Source: Ichthyophthirius multifiliis | Lineage: Eukaryota > Ciliophora > Oligohymenophorea > Hymenostomatida | Reading direction: 5' to 3' | Assembly (NCBI RefSeq): GCF_000220395.1 | Contig: NW_004086036.1 | Span: forward strand, 1-64,000 | Length of the DNA: 64,000 nucleotides | In this document: one piece after another, positions 39,013 to 53,603 of the stretch | Numbering within the stretch: position 1 is the first letter of the stretch | Layout of the letters: each line of letters starts with the position of its first letter | Translations under genes and position numbers: made by a program | The notes under the pieces: model-generated | The model's database searches: none | What the model saw: only the letters and a program-made list of their open reading frames with translations | Told to the model about the DNA's origin: nothing

Positions 39013-40311
39013 TTTTAATAAAAAATATTTGTTTTTTTTAAAAAAAAAAAATTTTTTATTAATTTAAAATAATAAAATATATTTTGTATATTTATATTTT
39101 ACTTTAAATTAATATTAATAAATTAATAAGAAATATTTATGAAAAAAAAATAAAAAAAATAATAATTTAAATATTATTAAATTATTTTAAATAATATGAT
39201 TTTTCATATCATAATAGATAAATTTATTTTGAAATAAAAATAATATATTAAATTAACAAAATTATATGTTTGTAAAAAATTAAATATAATAAATAATATT
39301 TAATTTAATTTAATTTAATTTAATTTAATTTTAATTTAATTTATATATATTTTAATATAATATAATTTTTTTTTTTTTAATATAATTTAAATTTTATTAA
39401 TTTAGATAATAATAATAATAGACCATTAGAAAAAATGTTATGAATTTCATTTCTAAAAAATTATATAAATTACTTTGTTATTAAAAATTAAGATTAGTAA
39501 TATAATAATTAAAATAAATTTATTATATTCATAATAACTTTATTTATTTAAAATTATTTTAATTATTAAAAAAAATTAATGAATTTGTTATATCTAATTA
39601 TATTTTTTACTTATTTATATAACTTTTTATTATAAGTCATTATTATTTTTTATAATTCTAAAATAATAATATTTAATAAATATATTTTAATTATTATAAA
39701 AATTTATATATAATTTATATATATATTATATATAAAAAAAATTAATTAAATAAAATAAAATATTCTTAATATATTTTAAAAATTAGAATTATTTATATAT
39801 AAAAAAAATTACTTTTATTTTTATTAAATCAAATAAATAAAAATCAAAATATTTATAAAAATTCAATTTAATTTAATAATATAATTTCATATGAATTTAA
39901 AAAAAAATTAAGTTTTTAAATATATATTATAATACTTTTTAATATAATAGAAATTAAAATTATAATGTTTTTTTTTTTTTAATTTTATTTGAACATTAAT
40001 TTGCAAATTTTATTATTTTAAATTTAAATAATAATTTTATTATATTAAATTATAAATAAAAAAATAATTATTAAATATTATAATTGATATAAATAAGAAA
40101 AAAATAAAATATATATATAAATTTATAAAAATAAATAATAATAATAATATTGATTTATAAATGTTATATATAAATTATTAATTAAAATAAATTAAGAATA
40201 TAATGATTATAAAATTATATTTAAAATAATAAGTTAAAAAAAATAATATAAATAATTTTTTTTTATATATAAATAAATATAATATAAAATAAAATTTTAT
40301 AAAAATTAATT
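38746..40311. other. A/T-only intergenic region with a (TTTAA)n array
   Basis: It separates two divergent genes. A pentanucleotide TTTAA/TTAAT array lies at about 39299-39343 and (TA)n at about 38964-39008. No coding signal; it presumably contains promoters of both flanking genes. Confidence 0.55.
39299..39343. repeat. (TTTAA)n pentanucleotide array
   Basis: Eight to nine near-perfect copies of the 5-bp unit, with one 6-bp variant in the middle. Confidence 0.85.
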
Positions 40312-40794
40312 ATGAAATTACAATCTGTCAAAAATGATTCTGAAATTCTTAGTTAAAGCCCTAAAATATAAAAAAGTATTAACCAGATTCCCACTTTATA
40401 AATATTATCGACGCAAAATAAATAAATGCAATCACAAATTTCGAAACCAATGTTAGGTTTATTATATTAATATCAATAATTACAAGGCTACTAACCAGAA
40501 AAGGAATAAACTTAATAAAAATAACTTTATTAAAAATCAAGTTTTAATTTAGAGTCGCAAAGTAAAGGTTCCGATAGAAATAATAAATAAAGTTAAGACT
40601 ATTTAGAAATAGAATAAATAAATGATGACTTTAATATTTAAAATATGGAAATTAATTAAAAAAATGAAAACAAAAATATTACCAAAAATAATAATAATTT
40701 AATAATAAATTAATAAAATAGATAAACAAAAATAAAAATTAAAAAGATAAATTTATAAATAAAAATAATATTAAAAGTATAAGTAACATAGATG

Positions 40795-40846
<52 letters not shown>

Positions 40847-41742
40847 TTAATCTGTTTTAAAAAATAATTAATAGGCAATTTTAAAGTCTTTGGACTTTAA
40901 AAATGTAGTAAAATCTAATAATTCAAGTTTTTATAATTCTTAAAATTTACATTAATAAAAACAGTAATAATATTAGTAATAAATATTAAAAATTTAATAA
41001 TAATAAACTATGTAAAAGTCTAATTAGAAATTAAATTTTAAAAATAAAAAAAAGTCTTTTGGTTCTCGTATTTTTCCTATTTAATAAAATAAAGGATTTC
41101 TTTAAATAGTAACAGCTAATTAATATGATAGTAAGTAAGATAACAATCTATTTACTAACAAAAATGATGTGCATTCATCAAATTATTTATAAGACGAAAT
41201 TACAAACGAAAAAAAATAAGATAATAATAATTAATAAACCTATGTAATGAGTGCTTAAGTGGCGGAAAAGTACTTTTAAATGTATTAAATAAGGCAATTA
41301 GAAAATACAAATTAAAAGAAATGCTGCGATTTTAATTTCTAATTGAATATAATACAAAATATATCAAAGTTATGTCTTTTTTAAGCAAAACAATACATAA
41401 TATAAACCAGTTTTTTTTATATAAATTCGAATAATTAAATAATTGTTTAGTTAAATTATCCAGAAACATAATAGGAATTGATATTTTGTGGTTTATTTCT
41501 CTAATTTTAATTATAACTATTGTTTATGTTACTATTACAAGTGATTCAAAAAATATTACTAAGCCTGATACTTATGATGATTTAAAATAATATATTTCAG
41601 AAAATATTATTATTGGTTCATTTATTTTTATTATTTATGGAATTATTATTGTTAGCTTTTATAATTATTATTTCTATGGAGTTTTATTTTTTTGTTAATT
41701 TGTACCTTCAATTTTCGCTTTCATGTATTATGTTTGTGTAAA

Positions 41743-41814
<72 letters not shown>

Positions 41815-42184
41815 TTTATATACATCTATATTTATTTTTTAATCATAATTATTTAATTAGGATGCTTTAAAAAGATATAAACATGTGCCTATATAATCAC
41901 CTGGATATATCAATTGTGTTTATTCTTTCGGTATATACTTATTTTGGGTAACTACGTCTATGATAACATAAGATATTAAGTAATAATAAAATAATATTTA
42001 TATATATTATTTAATTTTTGTTATAATTAATTTAAGAAATCATTTTAATATTTAAACTAAAAATATATTCCATTTAATATAATTCATTATATTAGCTGCT
42101 TTGATTTTCGGATTTACTGTATATACTACAAGTACCACTTTTGATTTAAATTTTAGATGGTAAATAATTATATATATAATTTAA

Positions 42185-42250
<66 letters not shown>

Positions 42251-44690
42251 TTATATATATATAAAAAAAAAAAACTTAGGGGCGTTGAGTTTTTTAAAAT
42301 ATTAGCCGGTCCATATATAATAATGTTGTGTCTAGGATGGGTTTATATGCATTTTCGTTTTTTTGCTCCTTATTTATAAAAAGTGCCTGATCGTTTGACT
42401 TTAGAAGATGAAAAAAAACTTGAAGAGCATATATAAAAAGAGAAATAAGTACCTACTTTGATGATCAAAACTATAAATAATTTAAAAATCGAAGATGAGA
42501 ATAATAATAATGAAGAATCATATGAAGAAATAGAACAATTATTAAAAGAAGAATAATAAAAGAAAGAAGAAGAAAAAGAATAAGTTAAATAATAATTTGA
42601 ACAAAAAATAGATATATTTAACCCTTAAGATTAGTAATTATTATTAGAGGAAAAAATAAAATAAAGAGTAATAAATGAAGCCGAATAATAAAAAAAACTA
42701 AAAGAATAATAAGAAGAAGAAAGAGACTGGAAAAATCGATAAATTTAAAAAAAACATCTAATGTTAAAAATTGAACTCTAAAAGGATAAACCAGACCCCA
42801 GAACCTAAATTATTCTCCAAAATTACTTAATTATATTCTCATCATGTGCCCTTGGGGCCTCTTTATTGATTTTAACGATAATACCAATATTAGAAATGGT
42901 ACATTAATTATAAATGGGTATAGATAATAATAGATTTTTGAATCATTAAGGCTTTTTTATGTCCATTTTTTTCGTTTTTATTATTCCAATAGTTATTTTT
43001 GTGGGCACTTCGTTCCTTTTATCAACATCCTTTTCCGAAAAAATTAAGTTTATATGGTTTCCTATATGCGGAGGGCTAATTCCTATATGTTTTTTGATGC
43101 CATTGTCAGTTATAATGGAAGAATATTACTAAATAAGGCCTATAAGGAATTATTTTTCATTAGGACCATGTGGTTTAAGTCTATATTGGATTTCTTTGGT
43201 ATTTATTAAGATAAAAAGTTGGAAAATAGGGATGTTTTTGTAAAGTTATATATGCGTTTTTTTTTAATTCCTTTAGTGTTTATAATTCCATTGAGATCAG
43301 TTGATTATTTCGGAGATTATGATGATTTTGCGGAAATAATAGAGATTATACTTATTATTATAGGAGTTAGTTTTTTAGTTGGAGTTGGGTTTTTGTTAGT
43401 ATTTTTAAATATAAGGATGAAATAGAGGAAAAGGCAATTAAAAGAGAAGTTAAAAAAAGAAGGAAAAAAAGAGGAAATCGAAGAACTGGAAAAAGAGGAA
43501 TTCAATGAAAGTTAAAAATTCGATCTCTCGAATATTTTTAGGTATTAATTAATTAATTTTGGGCTGTGGGGAAATGCTTTTGGGTATATTATTACTTTGA
43601 CAGTTTTAATTTTTATGACTTTTAATAAACCTACATATATAAATTTGTAGTAATCTGGAGCTGTTTTTGGTATGTAATTTGTCATATTGTTCCTATTTAT
43701 AACTTCTCTTATTTTACTTTTTATGAAGATAATACCAGAAAAAGAAAAAATCGCAGTCTCATTTAGTGAAACTATAACTTAGATTTTAGAAAGTAAAGGC
43801 GAAAGGTAATAAACTCTAGATATTTAACATAAAGTATTAAGGTCAGTATTGGTTTTTAGCTTTTTTTATGTGCCAGTTATATTGGGAATATTTTATGTTA
43901 TATATCAAGGCGATGAAGATAAGAAATATAATATTATTACAGTTATGATAGGGTTTCCAATTGTAGCTATAGTTTTTTATATTTTTTATAAAATAAAATA
44001 AAACTTTGATGAATTTTCAAAATTCAGTATACCGTCATTAATTGTATTTTGTTGGATATTTCTTTATTTACCTTTTGCAGGTATTATTCCAGTGAGGTAA
44101 TAATATATAATATTTATATAAAAATTATAATAATATTTAAGAAATAAATTAGATATTTATTATATATATATAAAAAAAATATTTATATATATTTAATTAT
44201 ACATTTATATATATATATATATATTTATATTAATATTAAAATTATATTTTATTTTATACATATATTTTTTTAAATATATATTAAATCAGTGTATAATATC
44301 TTAGTTAAGATGATGAAGATATAATACTCTATTAAAAAATTATAATTGGTTTTATTGCTATATTAGTATTTTTAGGTATTGGAATTTTAGCAATATTTAT
44401 ACATTTATATTTTAAAAGAAGAAATTTTTAGAAAAAATTTGAATTTATAGCCGCTAAAGTTATAAAAAAGTTAGCAAAATTTCATGTTAAATCTGATTTT
44501 CATGTGATTGATTTGATGTATTAGGTAATACATTAAATATAAATAAAATAAGATAATAATATATTTATATAAGATAAAATAAATATATATATAAATATAA
44601 ATATATTTTAATTATTGTTTTAAATATATAAACATAGGTTATTAGTATATATTATAAATATAAATTATATATATATAAACACATATTATA

Positions 44691-44737
<47 letters not shown>

Positions 44738-45246
44738 CATATTAATATATATATATATATACATATATTATTTATATAAATTTTAAAGGGATATCTTATT
44801 AATGGAGCTGAAGGTATAAAACAAGATTTAATTAATTTAAAAATGCCTGTTTATTATGCTAATGTTTCTGAAAAAGACCCTGATCCACGTTTTTCTAAAA
44901 TAATAATAGATGCTAATGCTTACAATAAGATAATGAACAGAAATAAAAATAATTAATCTAAATTCAAAGAACAATGTATAAAAAATTTTCTCCTTTTATT
45001 ATGTTGCTATAAAGACTATTATGATAAAAATCTTAATAATATTGATAATAATAATATAGATATGTAAACTTAAAACGAATTAGATAATATAGAAAATGAA
45101 ATATAAAAAGCATTAAATCAAGCTAGAGAATAATAAAAACTAGAAGAAGAATTTGAAACTATGGAAGAAGTAATTATACAAAAATATACTCATACAGATA
45201 TATATATGGATATATATATAAATACAAATATAAATATAAATATAAT

Positions 45247-45298
<52 letters not shown>

Positions 45299-46626
45299 GG
45301 ATCCTTGGTAAAAAAAATATATAATGAGTAAATCTAATAGACCTATGCATGAGAAAATAATAGAACCATTAAGAAGATATGATTTAGGTTAATAAGTTTA
45401 AATAAGTAAACCTTATACATAGAAATTATTAAAAGATATATTTCATATATTCGCTTGGGGTTCTTCTAAGAAATTTAAAAACACTAAATGGGTAGACTAT
45501 ATCATGTTTAAAGAAATTTTATCTAAAGGAGGCGTCATGCCTTGCAAAGAAATTGAAGATTTTATTATAGATGTTAAATATGCAAAATTTACTACTTATA
45601 ATAATAAACCTAATTAAAATCCTATTACATTTAATAGATTTTAAGAAATACTTACTTAAATTGCTAAAATGAAATATCCATTTGAACCTGATGAAGAAGC
45701 TATGGGAAAATTGTGTAAAATGTGGCTTTATCCTTATTTGTTGTGGAATTTACCACCTTTTAGGGCTTTATATACTCATGAATGGGATTATGTGCTTTTT
45801 TTATTGAAAATGTATGGAGAATATGACCTTTATGCTGAACTTGTTGCAGAAGATGAGGCTTATTATTATAAATTAAAGAAGGAATTAGGGCTTTTGGAAA
45901 AGCATGAAATGTTAGATCAGGTAGATATGCCTGATATTGATGATAGATTGAAGAAAAGAAAGGGAAAATGCTAAAGATGTTTAGAAAGAATGAAGAAGAT
46001 TTTCGATTAAATGTTGAAAAACACCAATTATTTTTTAAAAAGTTTATGTCTATTAGATAAGGATATTAAAAGTGATGGAAAAGATGATATTTTTATGGAA
46101 GTTAATTTAGTTAATAATAGTATTTTGGCACCCTAGACTTAGGGAGCGAAAAAAAATGCAAATGGAAGAGGTTTTTATCATTAAGAATCGCCTGAATGGC
46201 CTGAAATATGTAATATTATGGTAGACGAAATATAACATTAGGAAAAATAATTCTAAATAAAAAAAGATGAGGAAATTGGGTTTGTGGAAATAAGGTTTAA
46301 TTTTACGAATTTTTTTGTAATTGTTTGTAAGTTTTTAGAGTTCTTTATGTTCTTTTCTTTGGCCTTTAGACCTAGTTTAAATTCATGGAATTTAGATGAG
46401 ATTGTGCTAAATATACTGAATTTTGCAAATACTGAGATGCCTTTTGCGGTTTATATAAATATGCCTATATTTATTTATATATGTATATTTTATTTTTTTA
46501 GGATTATATGATAATGTTTTGGGTAGGGTTTAGTAGTTCTTTATTATTCTTTTTGGTTTTATATAGATCTATAATAAGAATAAAAACTTTAAAATATGGA
46601 TATGTAATATATAAAATAATAAACAA

Positions 46627-46702
<76 letters not shown>

Positions 46703-46883
46703 TATATTATATTTCATTTATTTTTAGAGTGAATCAAAAAGAAAAAAACATAGATTTTCTTATGATTTTTTTTAGATTTAATTTGCAAATTTTGTCGGAC
46801 ACTTTTTATATTATTGGATAATAAAAATTGCTGTTGATGCTTATTCTTGTAATTATTCAGAAGTATTAAATTTTAATAATTAC

Positions 46884-46942
<59 letters not shown>

Positions 46943-47851
46943 GATACCAAAATTGTTATATTAAGATTTAAATTTATAATGTTTTTCATAAAAACATATA
47001 TAATATATGGCTATAGGTGGTTTAAGCTTGTTAATATTTTATCCAATTGGAAGCTTTTTATGGCCAAATGTTTAATATTAAAATCGTGCTTTAGATTTTA
47101 GATATGATCCTACTTATTTAGTAATTGGTGGTTAAATGAGGTTTGTTTTGACTGGAATTATGGCTTTTATGTTTGATAAAGATGTTTAAATATATGGATT
47201 TATTTGCAGTAGTATCCTGATGTTTTTATTCGGGTTTTTAACACATAAAATGAAACCTTGTTTGGTGAAAAAAGTTAATGCTTTGGATACTGGAGGGTAT
47301 GTATTATGTGGGTGGATTCATTTTTCGGCTGTTATAGCTGTCGTAGTACACCATTGGCTTATTCCTTTAATTATTTTAGGAGTAGGTGGTGTTTTTATAA
47401 TAATTTTAGCCTTTTTAAACTGGAAATTTATTCATGATTTAGATAAAAAAATACTAGAGGAACGAAGAATGTTAAAGAAAGCGAAAGAAGAATTAGTAGG
47501 AATAAAAGATTTAACTGAAGAAGAATATGATGAGGATAAAAAAGTTGAGGTAGAAGAAAATTATTAGAAAATATGCTATGATAATTTATAAAAAGTAATA
47601 TTTAAATAATATATTTATATATAATTTTACAATAGTAATTATAAAAATATGAAACTCATTTATTAGTTTAAACTTAGTAGATATTAAATAATTAATAAGA
47701 AATAAAAAAAATAACTCAAAAATAAGAAAAAGAATTATAATAAAGGCTTAAACTTATAAAAGAAATGGATAAAGAAGATATCGAAGATGGTATTATGGAA
47801 GATCCGAATAAGAAAAAAGATGAAGATGAGGAAGACGAGAAATATAATTGA
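40312..47851 (+). CDS. Very large polytopic membrane protein, ciliate-type, with a p25-alpha-like segment
   Basis: ATG 40312 to TGA 47849-47851. Introns at 41738-41860, 41980-42036, 42160-42279, 44097-44289, 44525-44788, 45170-45299, 46449-46501, 46604-46727, 46863-46943 and 47595-47635. The N-terminal 350 residues are Gln/Asn-rich (poly-Asn at 40797-40841). Many hydrophobic helices follow, for example ILWFISLILIITIVYVTI and IIIGSFIFIIYGIIIVSF. A charged cytosolic loop lies at about 42390-42800, with further helices through 44500. A soluble domain at about 45300-46000 contains MFKEILSKGGVMPCKEIEDF and NPITFNRFQEILTQIAKMKY, which recalls the p25-alpha/TPPP EF-hand-like fold. More helices and an acidic C-tail end it. 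No transporter or channel signature recognised. Breaks near 40760, 41405 and 43210 are each fixed by one base. Confidence 0.82.
40797..40841 (+). repeat. (AAT)n microsatellite coding poly-Asn
   Basis: About 15 units within the N-terminal region of the polytopic membrane protein. Confidence 0.9.
46627..46702. repeat. (TA)n tract in an intron
   Basis: One of the longest TA arrays in the window, about 38 units, filling the intron 46604-46727 of the polytopic membrane protein gene. Confidence 0.95.
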
Positions 47852-48057
47852 AAATAATAATAAATAAAAATATCAATTAAAAATAAATAGTAAAATAGTA
47901 GATTTTATATATATACAATTATTTATTTTTTTATAAAATTAAAAAAAACACATCTATATTCATTTTTATAACTTTTTTATTTTTAAATATATTAATAAAA
48001 GATAAAAAGATAAAATCTAATATATAAATAAAAATTGATAATATAAATAAATAAATA

Positions 48058-48097
<40 letters not shown>

Positions 48098-48447
48098 ATT
48101 TTTTAAATTAAAAAATATACTTTTTATTATAAATTATTATTATATTTTTTTTTTTAGTTTTATTTTTTTATTTATTTTAATGGATATGAATTAACTTAAT
48201 TTAATTTTGAATTTTATATATAAATTATTTTTAATTTTTATATATATATTATTAATATTTAATTTTGTGTTTATATATATGTATTATTAATAAAAATATT
48301 TTATTAACTTTTTATTAATTTAATATTTATTATTTTTGATATATATTTACATTTTTTAAAAATACATATATTTCATAATATAATTAATTTCATATTATTT
48401 TTTAAGTATATAATTAATTTATTTTATTATTCACAAATTTAATAAAT
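47852..48447. other. Intergenic spacer
   Basis: A/T-only with (TA)n at about 48064-48090. No gene seen; presumed terminator and promoter region between two co-directional genes. Confidence 0.5.
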
Positions 48448-49464
48448 ATGTAATTATCAAAAAATGCAAATTTATCAAAATATAACTATACTTCGCCTTT
48501 AGAAAACACTAATAATGATACTGCAGATGACTATGATTATTCAAAAATTTCAAAAAAAATCAAAAAAAGTATAAATATATCTTATTTAAGTTAATTTTTT
48601 GTGACTGAAAGTAATTATGTGCTTGATAGAAATAGCTCATTAAAGAATTTAGATTAATAATAGAATTATTTGTAAGATTTTAAGTAATATTTGCTATAAC
48701 GAAGCTAGAAAAGATTGATTAATTTAAATAATCAAAATCAGGAAAAAAATACTCCCGATATAAAAAAAAACTCCGCAAATGAAATAATGTTCAATATAAG
48801 AAAAAGAATGAAACTATAACCTTAAAATAAAGACTAAATTTTCGAAAAAAATATGCGAATTTTCAAGAATATAGATTCTTATTTAGAAATAAAACCTTTT
48901 TTATAATAATTAAATAGGGAAAATCATCAGGATTTTCTATAAAATATACAAAAATATAAAAAGAATATAAAAATGGCTTAATATAATGAATAAAAAAGTG
49001 GTATTCTATATGAAGAAAGTCAATAATCTTTAAATGATAAAGATATATATGGTACAAAATACTTAGAAAAATACGAAAATATAGTAAATAAATCATACAG
49101 GTAGATAATAAATTCATAATAGCATAAAAAAACATTAGTTTTTTAATCTAAAATACTCTAAGAATTATCAAATGATCCTTTTTTATAAGAATATGATAAT
49201 AATAATAATTAAAGCGACTCGAACTTTTTCTTTTAAAAATTAGATATTTTTATACAAGATGCTTAAAAAGAAATTAATAATAAAATTAATTTGGAATATG
49301 AACAGAATGTATATAAGTAAATTATTGAATAGAATTAAAAAAAAATATAAGAAGAAAGACTTAGATATAAAAATAAAGGACTTTTTCCAAATTTAGATCC
49401 CGAACAACTTATTTTAGATGATCAATAATGCAAAATAAGTGTTTATTATCAAATGTAAATAATA

Positions 49465-49524
<60 letters not shown>

Positions 49525-50126
49525 TATTTGTATATTTTTTTTATAAATATAGTTATAAATAAAAGGCTGAATAAGTTTAGTAAACTTTACATAAAGTAAA
49601 TTAATAAATATTCAAAAAAAAATGGGCAAATGCCTTAATAAAATAATAATAAGAAAGATAATAAGAATTATAATAATTAAAGAGTAAATTTAAAGATTAA
49701 AAGAAACTATATGATGATATATTAAATCCTACTAAAAAAATGAATGAAATATTACTTAATAAACGTGAGAAAAATTTAAAAGAAAAAGCCGAGAAAGAAT
49801 AATAGCTTCTTTTCCCAAAAATACATAAAAACTATACAGTATAATCTCGAAAATCTAAATTAACATATTTATAAAATAGAAATTTATCATAATTTAGTTC
49901 ACTACATAATAGTACTCCTAAAAGGAATGAATTTGATGATTTTTAAAATATTTTAATATAATTAGAAAATTAGTATTAAGATTTTGTTAAATACAAAGCC
50001 CTTTTTTTATCTTAAATTTAACAAATTTAAACTTTTTATGATACAGAAACATAAAAATATAAAAAAAAAGAGGATGAAAAAATTAGTTTTATTAAAGAAG
50101 ATTTAATAAAACAATAAAAATAATGA
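48448..50126 (+). CDS. Uncharacterised Gln-rich coiled-coil protein, about 530 aa
   Basis: ATG 48448 to TGA 50124-50126. One GT...AG intron, mostly (TA)n, spans about 49456-49551 and keeps frame without any correction. The N-terminal half is low-complexity N/K/Q/S with segments such as DSYLEIKPFLQQLNREN. Past the intron the chain is helical and charged (KKWANALIKQQQERQQEL; KLYDDILNPTKKMNEILLN; LLNKREKNLKEKAEKEQ), ending at QIQTFYDTETQKYKKKEDEK. No family recognised. The layout is like many ciliary or basal-body coiled-coil proteins, but this is only resemblance. Its stop codon is 12 bp from the stop of the convergent NDUFAF7 gene. Confidence 0.78.
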
Positions 50127-50138
50127 AAATCTATATAT

Positions 50139-50845
50139 TCAATAATATATTTATTAATTATTAGATATAAAAGGAAAAACTTCTCCATTTTTTTATAATC
50201 CTATATATTATACTTTATATGTACCTCCCATTTCTTCAGGAGATACTAGTCTATAATATTCTTCTTCTAAAGCTTTTTTTTTTTAAATATTTACATTTTT
50301 ACATAACATCTTTTTATTTTTTTTATTTATTATAAAAATTTTTCTTCTTTTTATTTTAAAATAAAATTACTTCTAATCTTGTATTTAAACCCATAGATTC
50401 TAAAAATAAACCTTAAGTCATTATATCGTAAGCTTTTATTCCTTTCACTTATTATGATGCTTCGGCTAAATGAGCAAAATTTACATAAGCTGAGAGGTCT
50501 ATTTAACCTGGATATTCCAATATATCTTCATTTTTGATAAATTTGTGTTTTCTAATTCCTCTAAAACTGTTTGAAAATGCTTAGTTTTCACCATAATCTA
50601 TAGAAAGAATTGCTCCATTTGTCTTTTATATGAGTTCAGATAAAGAATTAATTATTATAGGAGATTTAGCTTATATTTCTATTTAATCACCATCTATTAT
50701 TTATTTCATTTTTTCATTTGCAAAAGTTTTTTTTGGTTACAAAATTTTCTCAACATTCTCATTAGGCCCATCAGAATGAATCCAATCAAAATTTTTCCTA
50801 TTTATTATATTTATAATAATATATAAACTTATATTATATATATAT

Positions 50846-50901
<56 letters not shown>

Positions 50902-52004
50902 CATTTTCATTGAATCGTAATTAATATTTACTAATTTTTCACACCAGCCTTTACCTTTTTAATATACAAATTAATGTGCTGGTAAAGCATCGAAAAATTC
51001 ATGTGCAAAAACAATTATAGGCTCTATATAAAATATAGAAACATTTTTAATAAAATATTTATACTTAAACTTTTTTATTTTTTCTAATCTAATTAAGGCA
51101 TTACTAAATCTCCAAAATCTTCAAAAAGCATATTTTCATACATTTTAAACCATCTTATACTCATAATAATGTCTTTGTTTTCGCTCACAAAACGTTCTAC
51201 TTTACTTTTTTTGGCTTCATTATAATCATATGACATATAAATTCCGTATTTTTATAGCTAATTAATAATTTTTTCTTGCTATAATTTTCTCATATAAGGC
51301 GAATATTCTATTAAATTTATTTCTATGCCATTTAAAAGATTAAATTGGTATAAAACTCTTATTATATCACTCATTAAAGTACCTCTTCCAGGTCCGAATT
51401 CAACTAAAGAAAATTTCTTTTTATCTCTATCTGAATTTGTATTACTTAAATTTATAGCACCAATTTATTAAAGAGTATTTATGGTCCAAATACCTAAAAT
51501 TTCACCAAACATTTAAGATATTTCAACTGATGTAATAAAATCACCTTTAGCTGAAATTACGTCATTTTTCATATAATATCCTATATAAAAATAAATAAAA
51601 TATAAATATTATATAAAGAAATATATATATTATTTTTAATAATTTAAACCATGTTATTCATCTAATAATGCTAAATGCCAATATTCACTTAATGATATCG
51701 GTCCTTTTTACTTATTTTTTATTTTATTATTTTAAAAGATTTTTTAATAATTACATATATTAAGTCCTTTATTTTATTAATTAAAGGAAGATCATTTGGT
51801 ATTTCTATATATTTTATAATATATATATATATATATTTATATATAATTATATATATTTATATATTAATGTAAAATTAAATACAAATATTTATTTATATTT
51901 ATAAATAAATAAGTATTTGTATTTTGTTATTTATTTTTTTAGTATTGAATTAAACCTGCTAAATCCATTTATGTTGCATAGGGAATCTGTTTTCCATTAG
52001 GCAT
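50139..52004 (-). CDS. NDUFAF7: NDUFAF7/MidA-type protein arginine methyltransferase, complex I assembly factor
   Basis: ATG complement of 52002-52004, TGA complement of 50139-50141, several GT...AG introns. The family pattern is unmistakable: GPISLSEYWHLALLDEQHGY, then KGDFITSVEISQMFGEILGI, the SAM-binding loop VEFGPGRGTLMSDIIRVL, VFAHEFFDALPAHQFVYQ, ILSIDYG, SFRGIRKHKF, and IDLSAYVNFAHLAEA. It ends with the conserved MGGTYKVQYIGLQKNGE-type tail. NDUFAF7 symmetrically dimethylates an arginine of the NDUFS2 subunit and is needed for assembly of respiratory complex I in the mitochondrion. The N-terminus (MPNGKQIPYATQMDLAEIP) is short and not a typical targeting peptide, so an upstream exon may be missing. 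Confidence 0.92.
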
Positions 52005-53603
52005 TTTATTAATTTGTTATTAATTTAATTTATGTATATTTTAAAATAAGAACTTTGGTATTTTTAACATTTTATTTTTATATATATAATATTTTCTTTT
52101 TTCTATTGTTTTTTTGTTATATTATATCTAAATGTCTTTTTAATTACTATATTTTTATATTTTTTATACACTATGTTTTAATAATAAATTAATTTATATT
52201 TACAAATATAGAATATGGAATTTTAATGCATTTCAAAACCTTTTTTTTTATATTAGAAATAAATAAAAATATTTAATTAGTTATGTATCAATGGTATTTA
52301 ACTAAGATAATTTTAATAATAATATAATATATAAAATACATTTTACATATATTAATAGTAATAGTGTTGAATAAAAAATTGATAAAAATAATATTTTAAA
52401 GACATGAAGATTTTATTAATTATAAAAAATAATTTGTTATTAATATTTTTACATTTCTAAATCAGGTATATATATTTTATTCAAGTCAGAAAATAAATCA
52501 GTATAATTTATTTTATTATTAAATCTTTAGTAAAAGAAAGAATTTGAAATTAGACTATTAAAAAAAAATTATTAAAAATAAAAATTAAGAAGTAATAAGA
52601 AACATAAAAACAAAATTAAAAACATCAAAAAATATAAAATTTAATTATTAGATAATATGAAAAATTTATAAATGTATGAGAATATAAAATATAAGAATTA
52701 GTTTATGTAGATAATAAAAAAAAAAAATATAGAAAATTTAAGTAAATAATGATATTAGAAAGTATTAAAAAATAGTTTATAATAATTAAATAAATATATG
52801 AAAAATAAACTTAAAATAAAAAAATATAATATAATAAGATAATGAATAATTAGAAAAAAAATTAATTAAGTAAAAAATTAAATAATTAATTTAAAAAAAA
52901 AAAAAAAAAATTGTATGTTACAAAACTTTTTAATTATATAGACAAAAATAATTATAAAATAATAAATAAAATAAAAATTAAATATTAATATAGATTACAT
53001 ATATATTTTATATATATATATAATAATTTATATTTTTATTCAATATTTTTATTTCTTAAATATTACTATTCATACCTGAAATTTCTTATCTTTATATTTT
53101 CTTTATTATTTTTTTTGACACACTATAATTTAAACCTTTTTTTTAAAATTTTTTATTAATAAGTCTATATTTAAAACTTTATATATTATTATTTTTATTT
53201 TATTTTTTTCTAATTTTTTAATTATGGATATATAAGATATGTTACTTAATCTTTTCTTTTACTTTATTTTATATTATTTTAATAATTTAAAAAATTGTTG
53301 TTTATTTTATATACATTTGTTTGTTTATATAATATTAAAATGTTGTTTATTTATATATATATATGAATTATTTATATATAAAGTAAATATAAAAATTTAA
53401 TAGTATTATTTTTATTTTTTAAATGTAAATTAATATATATATATATATTTATATATTGATTTTTTTTGATATATTAATTAAAAATTTTTATTATGCTAAT
53501 ATTTTTATTAAAATTTTATTTTTTTAAAAAAGAATATGAAAATAATAAAATATAATATACAATTGATATAATTTACATTTTTAAATAAATAAAAAAAAAT
53601 TAA
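52005..53603. other. Intergenic region with weak coding-like signal
   Basis: Mostly A/T low complexity, with poly-A at about 52892-52909. Between about 52380 and 52870 plus-strand frames give K/N/Q-rich peptides (MKILLIIKNNLLLIFL at 52404; QLLDNMKNLQMYENIKYKNQ about 52640-52700; VLKNSLQQLNKYMKNKLK about 52760-52815) broken by TGA. They resemble a small secreted coiled-coil protein but lack a persistent frame. Confidence 0.35.
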
